From assembly GCA_028702415.1 (NCBI GenBank), contig JAQVOT010000005.1:1-16972 (forward strand): DNA of 16,972 nucleotides, given 5' to 3'. Position 1 is the stretch's first letter. Each line of letters opens with the position of its first letter. Below the pieces are notes generated by a model. That model was not told the origin of the DNA and ran no database searches. It saw only the letters and a list, made by a program, of their open reading frames with translations. The DNA comes from Eubacteriales bacterium (GTDB taxonomy: Bacteria > Bacillota > Clostridia > Peptostreptococcales > Anaerovoracaceae). Shown here piece by piece: positions 1 to 9,316 of the stretch. The translations under genes were made by a program, and so were the position numbers.

Positions 1-1
1 G

Positions 2-520
2 GAAGCCGCCATGAATGTTGCAAAGAAAATGGTTGCGGCTGCACTGACTCCACTGAAGGGATGCGGCGTTGACGACGTCGACGCTGTGATTCTTACAGGG
101 GAGGACAAGGATGTGCTGGCGGACCATATGAGAGATATTGCCCATGAAACCGGTGAGGATTTTTATGCCAGAGATGCTGGGAACGTGGACAACAGCACCT
201 GCGTTGTTCTGATCTGGGCCAAGGACGAACCCGTTCAGCTGACAAACTGCAGTATTTGCGGGTTCCCTGACTGCGCAGCCAACAGAGCCGCGGGGGCCGT
301 ATGCGCTTTTAACATTACAGATGCGGGCATCGCCGTTGGATCCGCTGTTTCCATTGCTGCTGATAATCGCATTGACAACCGGGTGATGTTTTCCGCCGGT
401 AAGGGTGCTGCCAGAATGGGAATCTTCGGACCGGAGGTTCGGGTATGCTATGGTATTCCCCTTTCAGCAAAACCAAAAAGTATTTTCTTCGACCGTGGAA
501 CTCAGGATGTGGCATTTTAA
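2..520 (+). CDS. DUF2148-type ferredoxin-domain protein, 5' end outside window
   Basis: The reading frame is open from base 2. The first ATG in the window (base 11) has no Shine-Dalgarno site, and the residues just before it (E-A-A) fit the family's N-terminal helix, so the true start lies upstream. At least 172 residues are visible. Counting from the base-11 Met, a cysteine cluster C-x2-C-x4-C-x9-C lies at about 80-98 (NCSICGFPDC), the iron-sulfur-like signature of DUF2148. Near the C terminus come FSAGK, GIPLSA and a final FFDRG, also family hallmarks. These proteins are probably cytosolic and bind a metal or Fe-S cluster; no reaction is established for the family as far as I know. The stop overlaps the Shine-Dalgarno of the acyltransferase gene 15 nt downstream, so the two are probably co-transcribed. 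Family assignment is from recalled motifs. Confidence 0.8.
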   Translation, partial: EAAMNVAKKMVAAALTPLKGCGVDDVDAVILTGEDKDVLADHMRDIAHETGEDFYARDAGNVDNSTCVVLIWAKDEPVQLTNCSICGFPDCAANRAAGAVCAFNITDAGIAVGSAVSIAADNRIDNRVMFSAGKGAARMGIFGPEVRVCYGIPLSAKPKSIFFDRGTQDVAF

Positions 521-524
521 GGAG
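519..524 (+). promoter_or_regulatory. Shine-Dalgarno site of the acyltransferase gene
   Basis: AAGGAG overlaps the TAA stop of the upstream gene (518-520) and lies 11 nt before the ATG at 536. It fixes that start and suggests translational coupling of the two genes. Confidence 0.7.
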
Positions 525-535
525 CAAAACCGACA

Positions 536-1273
536 ATGAAAATAATACCGAACATCCCGGCAGCTATCAAGCTCTTTAAGGATGTGAAATATTTCAATAA
601 AAACAGAGACAAAATCCAGGCGGCTCGAAATGCGGGGGATTTTGAAGAAGAAAGAAAGTGGATTCTTGATTCCACCTCAACCTTCGGAGAGATGATCAAG
701 GAGCAGTTTGGTTCGGACCTCCATATTCGTGGCCAGGAAAACATCCCCGAAAAAGGTCCTGTTGTCATAATGGCGAACCATCAGGGCTACGCGGACATTC
801 CTGTACTCATGATGGTGTTCCGCAAATTCCAGTTTGGATTTATTGCCAAAGAATACCTGTCCAAAATTCCTTTGTACGGAAAATGGATTCCAAGAATCAG
901 GGGTGTCTATATCGAAAACGAAGAACCCCGTGCTGCCCTGAAGGCGATCAACACCGGCATAGAGTACATTAAAGATGGCTTCTCCATTGCGATCTGCCCT
1001 GAAGGAACAAGAAGCAGGGGCCCTACTGTTGGACCCTTCATGAAAGGCGCTGTGAAGCTAGCCACAAAACCCGGCGTGCCTATAATCCCGGTTTCCATCC
1101 AGGGAACCTACCGCATGTTTGAGGAAACAGGCATAGTCAGAGGTGCCAGAATTGACGTGATAGTTCATCCGGCCATTGCAACCGCAGGTATAAGCCGGGC
1201 AGAGGAGAGGGTTCTCTCCGACAAGATTGAAACAATAATACGCGAGGGCGTAAAAAAACTGGCTGCAGAATAA
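536..1273 (+). CDS. plsC: PlsC-family 1-acyl-sn-glycerol-3-phosphate acyltransferase
   Basis: This 245-residue protein probably transfers an acyl chain to the sn-2 position of lysophosphatidic acid, giving phosphatidic acid for membrane phospholipid synthesis at the inner face of the membrane. The catalytic H-x4-D box is at residues 82-87 (NHQGYAD), the glycerol-phosphate-binding motif EGTRS at 156-160, and a late block PVSIQGT at 185-191; this order and spacing are typical of the family. The N-terminal 60 residues are charged and there is no signal peptide; a hydrophobic stretch (PVVIMA) precedes the catalytic box. The ATG at 536 has AAGGAG 11 nt upstream. The last codons and the stop form one arm and the loop of a terminator hairpin. 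Whether the substrate is lysophosphatidate or another acyl acceptor cannot be told from sequence. Confidence 0.88.
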   Translation: MKIIPNIPAAIKLFKDVKYFNKNRDKIQAARNAGDFEEERKWILDSTSTFGEMIKEQFGSDLHIRGQENIPEKGPVVIMANHQGYADIPVLMMVFRKFQFGFIAKEYLSKIPLYGKWIPRIRGVYIENEEPRAALKAINTGIEYIKDGFSIAICPEGTRSRGPTVGPFMKGAVKLATKPGVPIIPVSIQGTYRMFEETGIVRGARIDVIVHPAIATAGISRAEERVLSDKIETIIREGVKKLAAE

Positions 1274-1291
1274 TGCTGCAGCCGGTTTTTT
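1252..1291. terminator. Bidirectional intrinsic terminator between plsC and trpS
   Basis: GGCTGCAG (1261-1268) pairs with CTGCAGCC (1276-1283), extended by C1259-G1285 and a T1260-G1284 wobble, around a 7-nt loop. On the + strand six T follow (1286-1291). On the - strand the complement of seven A (1252-1258) supplies a T7 run. The hairpin can therefore end both the plsC transcript and the convergent trpS transcript. The plsC stop codon (1271-1273) lies in the loop. Confidence 0.85.
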
Positions 1292-1303
1292 ACATGTTGG
1301 TTT

Positions 1304-2287
1304 TTATTTTATGCCCATACCAAACCTGTTTCTGACTCTTGCCATTACCGGTTCTGCAATGGTGTTGGCTCTTTCGGCTCCGTTTTCAAGTATGCGAATT
1401 AGCTCATGGGAATAACGAATTTCCTCGAAATTCCTTTTAATTGGAGCCAATGCTTCCTGAGTAACTGCAACCAGTTCCTTCTTCAGATCGCCGTAGCCTC
1501 TCCACTGCTGATCCGTCAGAATCTGGTTTACGGTTTTGCCACTCAAGGCACTGTAGATGTTCAGCAGATTTGATACTCCGGGTTTATTCGTGGAATCAAA
1601 TCTGATTTCTCCGTCAGAATCCGTTGTTGCTCTCATTATTGTCTTCTTGATTTTGCTGTCCTCATCCAGCAGCGAAATCCTTGAATGTTCGTTCTCTGCG
1701 GACTTGCTCATCTTGCTTTCCGGATCATCAAGTGCCATAATTCTTGCGCCGGCCTTCATGAACCGGCCCTCCGGTACAACGAAGGTTTCGCCGTATTTGT
1801 TGTTTACTCTGATGGCAATATCTCTTGTGAGCTCTATATGCTGTTTCTGGTCATTACCCACGGGAACTATGTCTGTATCATAAAGCAGAATGTCTGCAGC
1901 CATGAGAACCGGGTAAGTCAGAAGGCCTGTTCCAACTGATTCACTGCCACCGCTCTTGGCTTTGAACTGAGTCATTCTGTAAAGCTCTCCCGTATATGAA
2001 TTGCAACAAAGAACCCATCCCAGCTCGGCATGTCCGGACACCTGTGACTGAACAAACATGATTGATTTCTTTGGGTCAATTCCTATTGAAATATAGAGTG
2101 CTGCCACATCCAGAATATGCTTCTTCAGTTCTTTCGGATCCTGCGGAACTGTAATGGCGTGCTCATCAACAATACAGTATATGCATTCGTGATCTTCCTG
2201 AAGCTCAACAAACTGTTTCAGTGCGCCCAGGTAATTTCCCAAGTGCAGATTTCCCGTTGGTTGCACCCCTGAAAAAACTCTTTTCAT
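1304..2287 (-). CDS. trpS: Tryptophanyl-tRNA synthetase
   Basis: A class I aminoacyl-tRNA synthetase that charges tRNA-Trp with tryptophan in the cytosol. At 327 residues it has normal bacterial length. The HIGH-type motif is TGNLHLGN at residues 11-18 and the KMSKS loop is at 192-196. The block GNDQKQHIELTRDIA (144-158) is characteristic of TrpRS. The ATG is preceded by AAGGAG with an 8-nt gap, which overlaps the gyrA stop. With only 12 nt between gyrA and trpS there is no room for a T-box leader, a common trpS control in Firmicutes, so expression here probably follows the gyrase operon. The gene ends at the shared hairpin terminator facing plsC. Confidence 0.96.
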   Translation of the reverse strand: MKRVFSGVQPTGNLHLGNYLGALKQFVELQEDHECIYCIVDEHAITVPQDPKELKKHILDVAALYISIGIDPKKSIMFVQSQVSGHAELGWVLCCNSYTGELYRMTQFKAKSGGSESVGTGLLTYPVLMAADILLYDTDIVPVGNDQKQHIELTRDIAIRVNNKYGETFVVPEGRFMKAGARIMALDDPESKMSKSAENEHSRISLLDEDSKIKKTIMRATTDSDGEIRFDSTNKPGVSNLLNIYSALSGKTVNQILTDQQWRGYGDLKKELVAVTQEALAPIKRNFEEIRYSHELIRILENGAERANTIAEPVMARVRNRFGMGIK

Positions 2288-2299
2288 CTATCATTCTCC

Positions 2300-4870
2300 T
2301 TATAAATCTATTGTCGTCTGCTCGCCATCTGTTTCATTTTCTGCTTCTGCAGCTTCAGATGCCGCTTCGGCCTTGCGCTGCGCTTTCTGTTTTTGCACCA
2401 GCGCCACATCCCGAGCCCGTTCTTCCTCATTGATAACCTTTGACATGGATATTATTTCTATGTCTTCACCGGTTCTCATGACCTTCACACCCTGAGTTGC
2501 ACGACCCAGTTTGGCTACGCCACCAGCCTCGATTCGGATCACCGTGCCCTTGGAATTGATCAGCATTATCTCGTCTTCATCGGTGGCCACAAGGGCCCCT
2601 ATAAGGTGTCCGGTTTTCTTGAACTTGCTCTTGTCATATGTAAGCAAGCCCTTTCCTCCTCTGGCCTGAACCTTGTATTCTTCAACAGATGTTCTCTTGC
2701 CAAAGCCCTTGCTTGTAACTACAAGCAGTTCCTCTCCCGGCTGTACAAGCTGCATTGCTACAACTTCATCGTCATCTTCAAGTTTTATTGCACGAACTCC
2801 GCCGGCAGTCCTTCCCATTGGACGAACGTCCTTTTCTGAGAAGCAGATGCACTTGCCGTTTCTGGTGATGATAATTACTTTATCTGTGCCGGATGTCTGT
2901 TTGATTTCAGCCAGCTCATCTCCGTCCTTCAGGGTGATGGCAATCAGCCCGGTCTTTCTGTTGGTGTCGAATTCCGAAATCGCTGTCTTCTTTATGGTTC
3001 CCTTCTTGGTAACGGCCATCAGGTACTTGTCATCTCTAAAATCCCTGAAGGTCATTACCGCGGAGACTCTTTCTCGTTGCATCAGGTTCAGGAAGTTTGC
3101 TGCATTTGCACCCTTAGCGGTTCTGTTGGCCTCCGGAATTTCGTAAGCCCTGATCTTGTGGGCTTTGCCCATGCTGGTGAAGAACATCAGATGGTCGTGA
3201 GTCGATGTCATAATCAGATCTCTGATAAAGTCATCTTCACGGGTGGTGACTCCGGTTATTCCCTTGCCGCCCCTCCTTTGGGTTCTGTATGTGTCAGCAG
3301 GAACTCTCTTCAGGTATCCACGGTGAGTCATGGTGATTGCCACCTGTTTTTCTTCAATCAGATCTTCTTCTTCCATGTCCGCCAAATCGCCGATAATCTC
3401 TGTTTTTCTCTTGTCTCCCCACTTCTTCTTTATCTCAAGGAGCTCAGCCTTGATAACTCCCAGCAGAAGCTTCTCATCTCCAAGAATGCTCTTGTAATAT
3501 TTTATCTTCTCCTGAAGTTCTTCGTATTCTGCTTCGATTTTTTCTCTTTCAAGTCCCTGGAGACGGGCGAGTCTCATGTCCAGAATTGCCTGTGCCTGAA
3601 TCTCTGAAAGTTCGAAGGTCTTCATCAGTTTTTTCTTGGCATCGTTGTAGCTGGCTCTGATAACCTTGATGATTTCATCGATGTTATCAAGAGCAATACG
3701 CAGACCTTCCAGAATGTGAGCCCTGGCTTCAGCCTTGTTAAGATCGAACCGGGTTCTTCTGGTGACAACATCCTTCTGGTGCTTCAGGTATTCCTGCAGA
3801 ATTTCCTTAAGATTCAGAACCTTAGGTCTGCCATTAACGATGGCAAGCATAATCATGGAAACGTTCTCCTGAAGAGATGTGTGCTTATACAGTTTGTTAA
3901 GCATTACTTTAGGATTTGCTGTTGATTTAAGGTCTATTACAATTCGTAGTCCGTCACGATTTGATTCGTCTCTTATTCCGGAGATTCCTTCAAGCTTTTT
4001 ATCTCTAACCATATCGCCGATTCTTTCCAGCATTCTGGCTTTGTTTACCTGATAAGGAATCTCTGAAACTATGATCTGCGATTTGCCTCTGGCGGTTTCC
4101 TCTATTTCACATACAGATCTTACAACGCACTTACCCAAGCCTGTCCGGTATGCTTGCTGAGCACCCTTCTTACCCATGATAACCGCTCCGGTAGGGAAGT
4201 CCGGCCCCTTGATGATCTTTATCAGATCTTCAATGTCGCATTCCTCTTCTGCCACTTCCTTATCGATCATCTTCACACAGGCATCGATGGTCTCTGTAAG
4301 ATTGTGAGGTGGAATTGAAGTTGCCATTCCAACGGCAATACCATTGCTTCCGTTAATCAGAAGATTCGGCACTCTTGCAGGCAGTACTGTCGGTTCTTTT
4401 TCTTCTTCATCGAAGTTGGGAAGGAAGTCTACGGTTTCCTTATCGATGTCACGAAGCATCTGCAGCGCGAATGGTGTCATTCTGGCTTCCGTATAACGCA
4501 TTGCCGCCGCCCCGTCTCCGTCGATGGAGCCGAAGTTTCCGTGGCCGTCAACCAGCATGTATCTTGTTGCAAAAGGCTGAGCCAACTTTACCATGGCTTC
4601 GTAGATTGAGCTGTCTCCGTGTGGGTGATACTTACCCATAACTTCACCCACAATACGAGCTGATTTCTTATGAGGTTTGTCCGGAGTGATTCCAAGGTCA
4701 TGCATTCCGAAGAGAATTCTTCTGTGGACAGGCTTCAGTCCGTCCCTAACATCAGGAAGAGCACGCCCTACGATTACGCTCATGGCGTAGTCGATATAGG
4801 AAGTTTTCATCTCGTCATGGATCTCATGTTGTATCATTCTCTGATCTTCAAGCAGATTTATTTTTGTCAT
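2300..4870 (-). CDS. gyrA: DNA gyrase subunit A
   Basis: The breakage-reunion subunit of type II topoisomerase, which forms an A2B2 complex with GyrB and introduces negative supercoils. The 856 residues match the family. The catalytic tyrosine is Y126 in AAMRYTEAR, and the GyrA box QRRGGKG at 531-537 (needed for DNA wrapping) marks this as gyrase rather than topoisomerase IV. The C-terminal beta-pinwheel ends in an acidic tail (AEAENETDGEQ). In the quinolone-contact helix, S87 and E91 match E. coli Ser83 and Asp87; Glu at the second site is a common wild-type state in Gram-positives, so I see no resistance substitution. The ATG at 4870 follows AAGGAGG. The gyrB stop lies 16 nt upstream, indicating one operon. 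Confidence 0.98.
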   Translation of the reverse strand: MTKINLLEDQRMIQHEIHDEMKTSYIDYAMSVIVGRALPDVRDGLKPVHRRILFGMHDLGITPDKPHKKSARIVGEVMGKYHPHGDSSIYEAMVKLAQPFATRYMLVDGHGNFGSIDGDGAAAMRYTEARMTPFALQMLRDIDKETVDFLPNFDEEEKEPTVLPARVPNLLINGSNGIAVGMATSIPPHNLTETIDACVKMIDKEVAEEECDIEDLIKIIKGPDFPTGAVIMGKKGAQQAYRTGLGKCVVRSVCEIEETARGKSQIIVSEIPYQVNKARMLERIGDMVRDKKLEGISGIRDESNRDGLRIVIDLKSTANPKVMLNKLYKHTSLQENVSMIMLAIVNGRPKVLNLKEILQEYLKHQKDVVTRRTRFDLNKAEARAHILEGLRIALDNIDEIIKVIRASYNDAKKKLMKTFELSEIQAQAILDMRLARLQGLEREKIEAEYEELQEKIKYYKSILGDEKLLLGVIKAELLEIKKKWGDKRKTEIIGDLADMEEEDLIEEKQVAITMTHRGYLKRVPADTYRTQRRGGKGITGVTTREDDFIRDLIMTSTHDHLMFFTSMGKAHKIRAYEIPEANRTAKGANAANFLNLMQRERVSAVMTFRDFRDDKYLMAVTKKGTIKKTAISEFDTNRKTGLIAITLKDGDELAEIKQTSGTDKVIIITRNGKCICFSEKDVRPMGRTAGGVRAIKLEDDDEVVAMQLVQPGEELLVVTSKGFGKRTSVEEYKVQARGGKGLLTYDKSKFKKTGHLIGALVATDEDEIMLINSKGTVIRIEAGGVAKLGRATQGVKVMRTGEDIEIISMSKVINEEERARDVALVQKQKAQRKAEAASEAAEAENETDGEQTTIDL

Positions 4871-4886
4871 GATTCAATCCTCCTTC

Positions 4887-6808
<1,922 letters not shown>

Positions 6809-6823
6809 AGTATGATTGTTCAC

Positions 6824-6898
6824 AAAACACGACATATTGTATCATGAAATTGACGATTTTACAATCTTTCCTGGTGATTTTAACAAAAAACACGACAT
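6824..6898 (-). repeat. Pair of 12-nt direct repeats flanking the gyrB promoter
   Basis: The - strand 12-mer ATGTCGTGTTTT occurs at 6898-6887 (upstream of the -35) and at 6835-6824 (across the predicted start site). Start-to-start spacing is 63 nt, six turns of B-DNA at 10.5 bp. Placement around one promoter suggests paired operator sites; no regulator is identified. Confidence 0.5.
6836..6864 (-). promoter_or_regulatory. Predicted sigma-A promoter for gyrB-gyrA-trpS
   Basis: On the - strand, TTGTAA (-35, 6864-6859, 4 of 6 consensus matches) and TACAAT (-10, 6841-6836, 5 of 6) are separated by 17 nt. Transcription would start near 6829, about 35 nt before the gyrB ATG. It is the only good match in the recF-gyrB gap. 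Confidence 0.6.
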
Positions 6899-6941
6899 GG
6901 GCGAAAAAGTCCGCTCAAATCGTGCATTTAGGGCTTAATAG

Positions 6942-7997
6942 TTATATTTCTACAGTTACCTCCCCACCCCTGATTTTTATTACTTTCCCCTCGGGGAGAT
7001 TCCTTGCCACTTTACCCACAATATCTGTGGTAGTAATGAACATCTGATTTTCCCCCAGAGAGTTCATAAGATAGACCTGTCTTTCGTTATCCAGCTCCGA
7101 AAGAACATCGTCAAGAAGGAGTATTGCCTTTTCACCCTTTTCTTCTTCTATTATCTTTTTTTCTGACAGTTTCAAGGAAAGTGCCGCTGTTCTCTGCTGC
7201 CCCTGTGATCCATATTTTCTCAAATCAACTCCGTTTGCAGATATCCTGAAGTCATCTCTGTGAGGTCCATGTCCTGTATTTCTGTTTCTTAAATCCTCAC
7301 TTACAAGGGCAGGATTAAACTCGTTTGGTTCATACTTCAGTTCCAGGACTTCTTTTCCCCCTGTAATTTTATTATGAATTTCGCAGCTTATTTTATCTAT
7401 TTTTTTAATGAAGCTTTTTCTCTTCTCTATAATTCTATTTCCATATTCATCCATCTGACTGTCCCAGATACTGAGCATATCCATATCTATCCTGTCTCCC
7501 TTTAGATATGCATTTCTCTGTTTCAATATATGCCTGTAATCATTAAGGTCCGACAGATAGCCGGATTTTATCTGACAGAGTTCTCTGTCAATAAAACGTC
7601 TTCTTTTTTCCGGATCCTCCTTCACAATCTTAAGATCCTCCGGAGAAAAAACTATCATGAAAAGTCTGTCAAGAAGTTCGGATGTTCTGGTCAGTTTTAC
7701 TCCGTCTGCTTTTATACCTTTTTTCCCGTCCCTGCTTATTACTATTTCTGTGGTATGATCTTCCCCTGCGGAAACATGTGTCGTGGTTATTCTGCAGAAA
7801 TCCTTTCCGAACATTATCAGATCTTTATCTCTGACATTCTTGAAGGATTTTCCCAGGACATTTAAATAAATACCCTCCAACAGATTAGTTTTTCCCTGGG
7901 CATTTTCTCCCAGAAAAAGATTCACATTTTTGTTGAAGGATACTTTTTCTTCCCGGTAGTTTCTGAAATTTTGAAGTTTTATTTCTTTTATATACAT
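6942..7997 (-). CDS. recF: DNA replication and repair protein RecF
   Basis: An SMC-like ATPase that, with RecO and RecR, helps load RecA at single-strand gaps. Walker A is GENAQGKT at residues 30-37, the ABC signature SQGQQRT is at 264-270, and Walker B with D-loop LLLDDVLSELD is at 293-303; GPHRDD at 244-249 is also a RecF hallmark. At 351 residues it is slightly short. The stretch between the YEPN segment (222-225) and TGHGPHRDD looks contracted by perhaps 15-20 residues compared with RecF proteins I remember. The N terminus MYIKEIKLQNFRNY is canonical, so the start at 7997 is secure, yet no Shine-Dalgarno precedes it. The dnaN stop lies 28 nt upstream. The yaaA gene usually found here is missing. 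Confidence 0.96.
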   Translation of the reverse strand: MYIKEIKLQNFRNYREEKVSFNKNVNLFLGENAQGKTNLLEGIYLNVLGKSFKNVRDKDLIMFGKDFCRITTTHVSAGEDHTTEIVISRDGKKGIKADGVKLTRTSELLDRLFMIVFSPEDLKIVKEDPEKRRRFIDRELCQIKSGYLSDLNDYRHILKQRNAYLKGDRIDMDMLSIWDSQMDEYGNRIIEKRKSFIKKIDKISCEIHNKITGGKEVLELKYEPNEFNPALVSEDLRNRNTGHGPHRDDFRISANGVDLRKYGSQGQQRTAALSLKLSEKKIIEEEKGEKAILLLDDVLSELDNERQVYLMNSLGENQMFITTTDIVGKVARNLPEGKVIKIRGGEVTVEI

Positions 7998-8004
7998 AGT
8001 GTCT

Positions 8005-8020
8005 ACAGAAAAATTTCTGC
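8005..8020 (-). other. Small hairpin in the dnaN-recF gap
   Basis: On the - strand CAGAA (8019-8015) pairs with TTCTG (8010-8006) around ATTT. It lies 8 nt before the recF ATG, where a Shine-Dalgarno would be expected. It has no T run after it and is too weak to be a terminator. Confidence 0.35.
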
Positions 8021-8025
8021 AAAAA

Positions 8026-9141
8026 TTATATAGTCGGGATTCTTACAGGCAGAATCAGATATTCATAGGAATCACCCTCTATCGGTTTAATAACACATGG
8101 TGAAACTCCTGTCTTGAAATTCAGTGAAAGTTTATCCTCATCTACCGCCTTGAGTACATCTATTACAAACTTTGAATTAAAACCTATTTCTATATCATTT
8201 CCTGTTTTTTCTACAATTATCTCTTCCTTTACATTACCTTCTTCTGATCGGGATGTTATGGTCATAAGATCATTTTTTATTCTTATTTTTATCAGATTGT
8301 TTTTCCCTTCTCTCGCCAGGAGTGAAGCTCTTTCAATACTTTCAAGAAGAATTTCTCTTCCCGTAATGACCTTTGTTGTATTTTCTGCAGGAATAATGTC
8401 TCTGTATTTAATAAATTCACCTTCCATTATTCTGAGAATTATTTCTGCATTACCTATATTAAATACTGCTTTTTTTTCTCCTAGATAAAGATTTATATCT
8501 GCTTCTCCATCATCTTCTGAAATTATCTTACTTATCTCATTCATAAACCTGGCTGATATTATGAATTTTGATGTTTTTTCACTTTTTATATTTTCTTTTA
8601 CCAGTGCCAGTCTGAACCCATCTAATGAAACCATTATAATATTTTCTTCATTTATTTCGGTCAGTATTCCTGTAAGAACTCCTTTTGATTCATCAATGCT
8701 TGCTGCAAAGGCAGTTTTTCTTACCATGTCCTTAAATATGTTTCTATCTAAAAAAATATTTTCACTATTTTCTTCTTTTTCTCCAACTTTAGGAAATTCA
8801 TCAACAGGAAGACATATTACTTTAAATTCAGAAAAGTTTGTTTTAATAATAAGTGAATTGTCTTCATCTTCAAAAATAGAAATTTCCTCATTGGGAAGTT
8901 TTCTTATAATGTCACTAAAAAGTTTTGATATTACAACCGCTGAACCTGCTTCTTCCACATTTGCATCTATTTCTTTCTTTATACTCATTTCCAGATCAGA
9001 GGCTGTTAATATTATTTTTCCTTCTTCTTTTGCTTCAATATGTATTCCCTTCAGAATTGGAAGCGTTGTTCTTGATGATACAGCCTTTGATACTGTATTT
9101 AGTGATTTACTTAAAACCTGCTGATTACATGTAAATTTCAT
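8026..9141 (-). CDS. dnaN: DNA polymerase III subunit beta (sliding clamp)
   Basis: The ring-shaped processivity factor that tethers DNA polymerase III and binds many replication and repair proteins. The 371 residues match the family. The opening MKFTCNQQVLSKSLNTVSKAV, then TTLPILKGIHIEA, and the C-terminal ILPVRIPTI ending (with the PVR peptide-pocket segment) are canonical; three similar clamp domains of about 120 residues are expected over this length. The ATG at 9141 follows GGAGG with a 6-nt gap. The coding sequence is visibly AT-rich compared with gyrA and gyrB. It lies 175 nt downstream of dnaA, and that gap also holds the predicted unwinding element of the origin. Confidence 0.98.
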   Translation of the reverse strand: MKFTCNQQVLSKSLNTVSKAVSSRTTLPILKGIHIEAKEEGKIILTASDLEMSIKKEIDANVEEAGSAVVISKLFSDIIRKLPNEEISIFEDEDNSLIIKTNFSEFKVICLPVDEFPKVGEKEENSENIFLDRNIFKDMVRKTAFAASIDESKGVLTGILTEINEENIIMVSLDGFRLALVKENIKSEKTSKFIISARFMNEISKIISEDDGEADINLYLGEKKAVFNIGNAEIILRIMEGEFIKYRDIIPAENTTKVITGREILLESIERASLLAREGKNNLIKIRIKNDLMTITSRSEEGNVKEEIIVEKTGNDIEIGFNSKFVIDVLKAVDEDKLSLNFKTGVSPCVIKPIEGDSYEYLILPVRIPTI

Positions 9142-9147
9142 AAATAA

Positions 9148-9152
9148 CCTCC
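9148..9152 (-). promoter_or_regulatory. Shine-Dalgarno site of dnaN
   Basis: GGAGG on the - strand, 6 nt before the dnaN ATG at 9141, confirms the start. Confidence 0.7.
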
Positions 9153-9153
9153 G

Positions 9154-9213
9154 AAAAATAATCTTTATTAATATATATTATATAGTAGTTATTGTAGTTG
9201 GGGCTGTGGATTA
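9154..9213 (-). other. Predicted oriC unwinding region (DnaA box, C cluster, DnaA-trio, AT-rich tract)
   Basis: Read on the - strand: a near-consensus DnaA box TAATCCACA (9213-9205, 8 of 9), a G+C cluster (9204-9200), five in-register triplets that on the + strand read TAG TAG TTA TTG TAG (9183-9197), then an AT-only stretch towards dnaN (about 9154-9182). This order matches the basal unwinding system described in B. subtilis, which also lies between dnaA and dnaN. Three of the five triplets are the perfect TAG (3'-GAT-5') trio. Function is inferred from layout. Confidence 0.65.
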
Positions 9214-9232
9214 CTTTGATAAGTCATTAATA

Positions 9233-9248
9233 TGTTGAAAAATCAACA
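9233..9248. repeat. Short inverted repeat in the dnaA-dnaN gap
   Basis: TGTTGA (9233-9238) and TCAACA (9243-9248) flank AAAA, with further imperfect pairing outside. It could be a transcript hairpin or a binding site; there is no T run of terminator quality. Confidence 0.35.
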
Positions 9249-9267
9249 ATATTTATCCTATATATAC

Positions 9268-9276
9268 TGTGAATAA
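9268..9276 (-). promoter_or_regulatory. DnaA box in the dnaA-dnaN gap
   Basis: TTATTCACA on the - strand fits the TTATNCACA consensus exactly. It lies about 55 nt from the predicted unwinding-element box and in the same orientation. Confidence 0.65.
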
Positions 9277-9316
9277 CTTGTCTATTTTATAAACAGCCCG
9301 GTTAATAAATTATTTA

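Noticed and set aside
11..13. ATG at 11 as the start of the DUF2148-type gene
   Set aside because: No ribosome-binding site precedes it and the frame stays open to the window edge with family-like residues, so the gene is cut by the window.
8561..9124. Long + strand reading frame opposite dnaN, and similar ones opposite gyrA, gyrB and dnaA
   Set aside because: They are low-complexity, Ser/Leu/Phe-rich complements of real genes, without ribosome-binding sites or recognisable domains.
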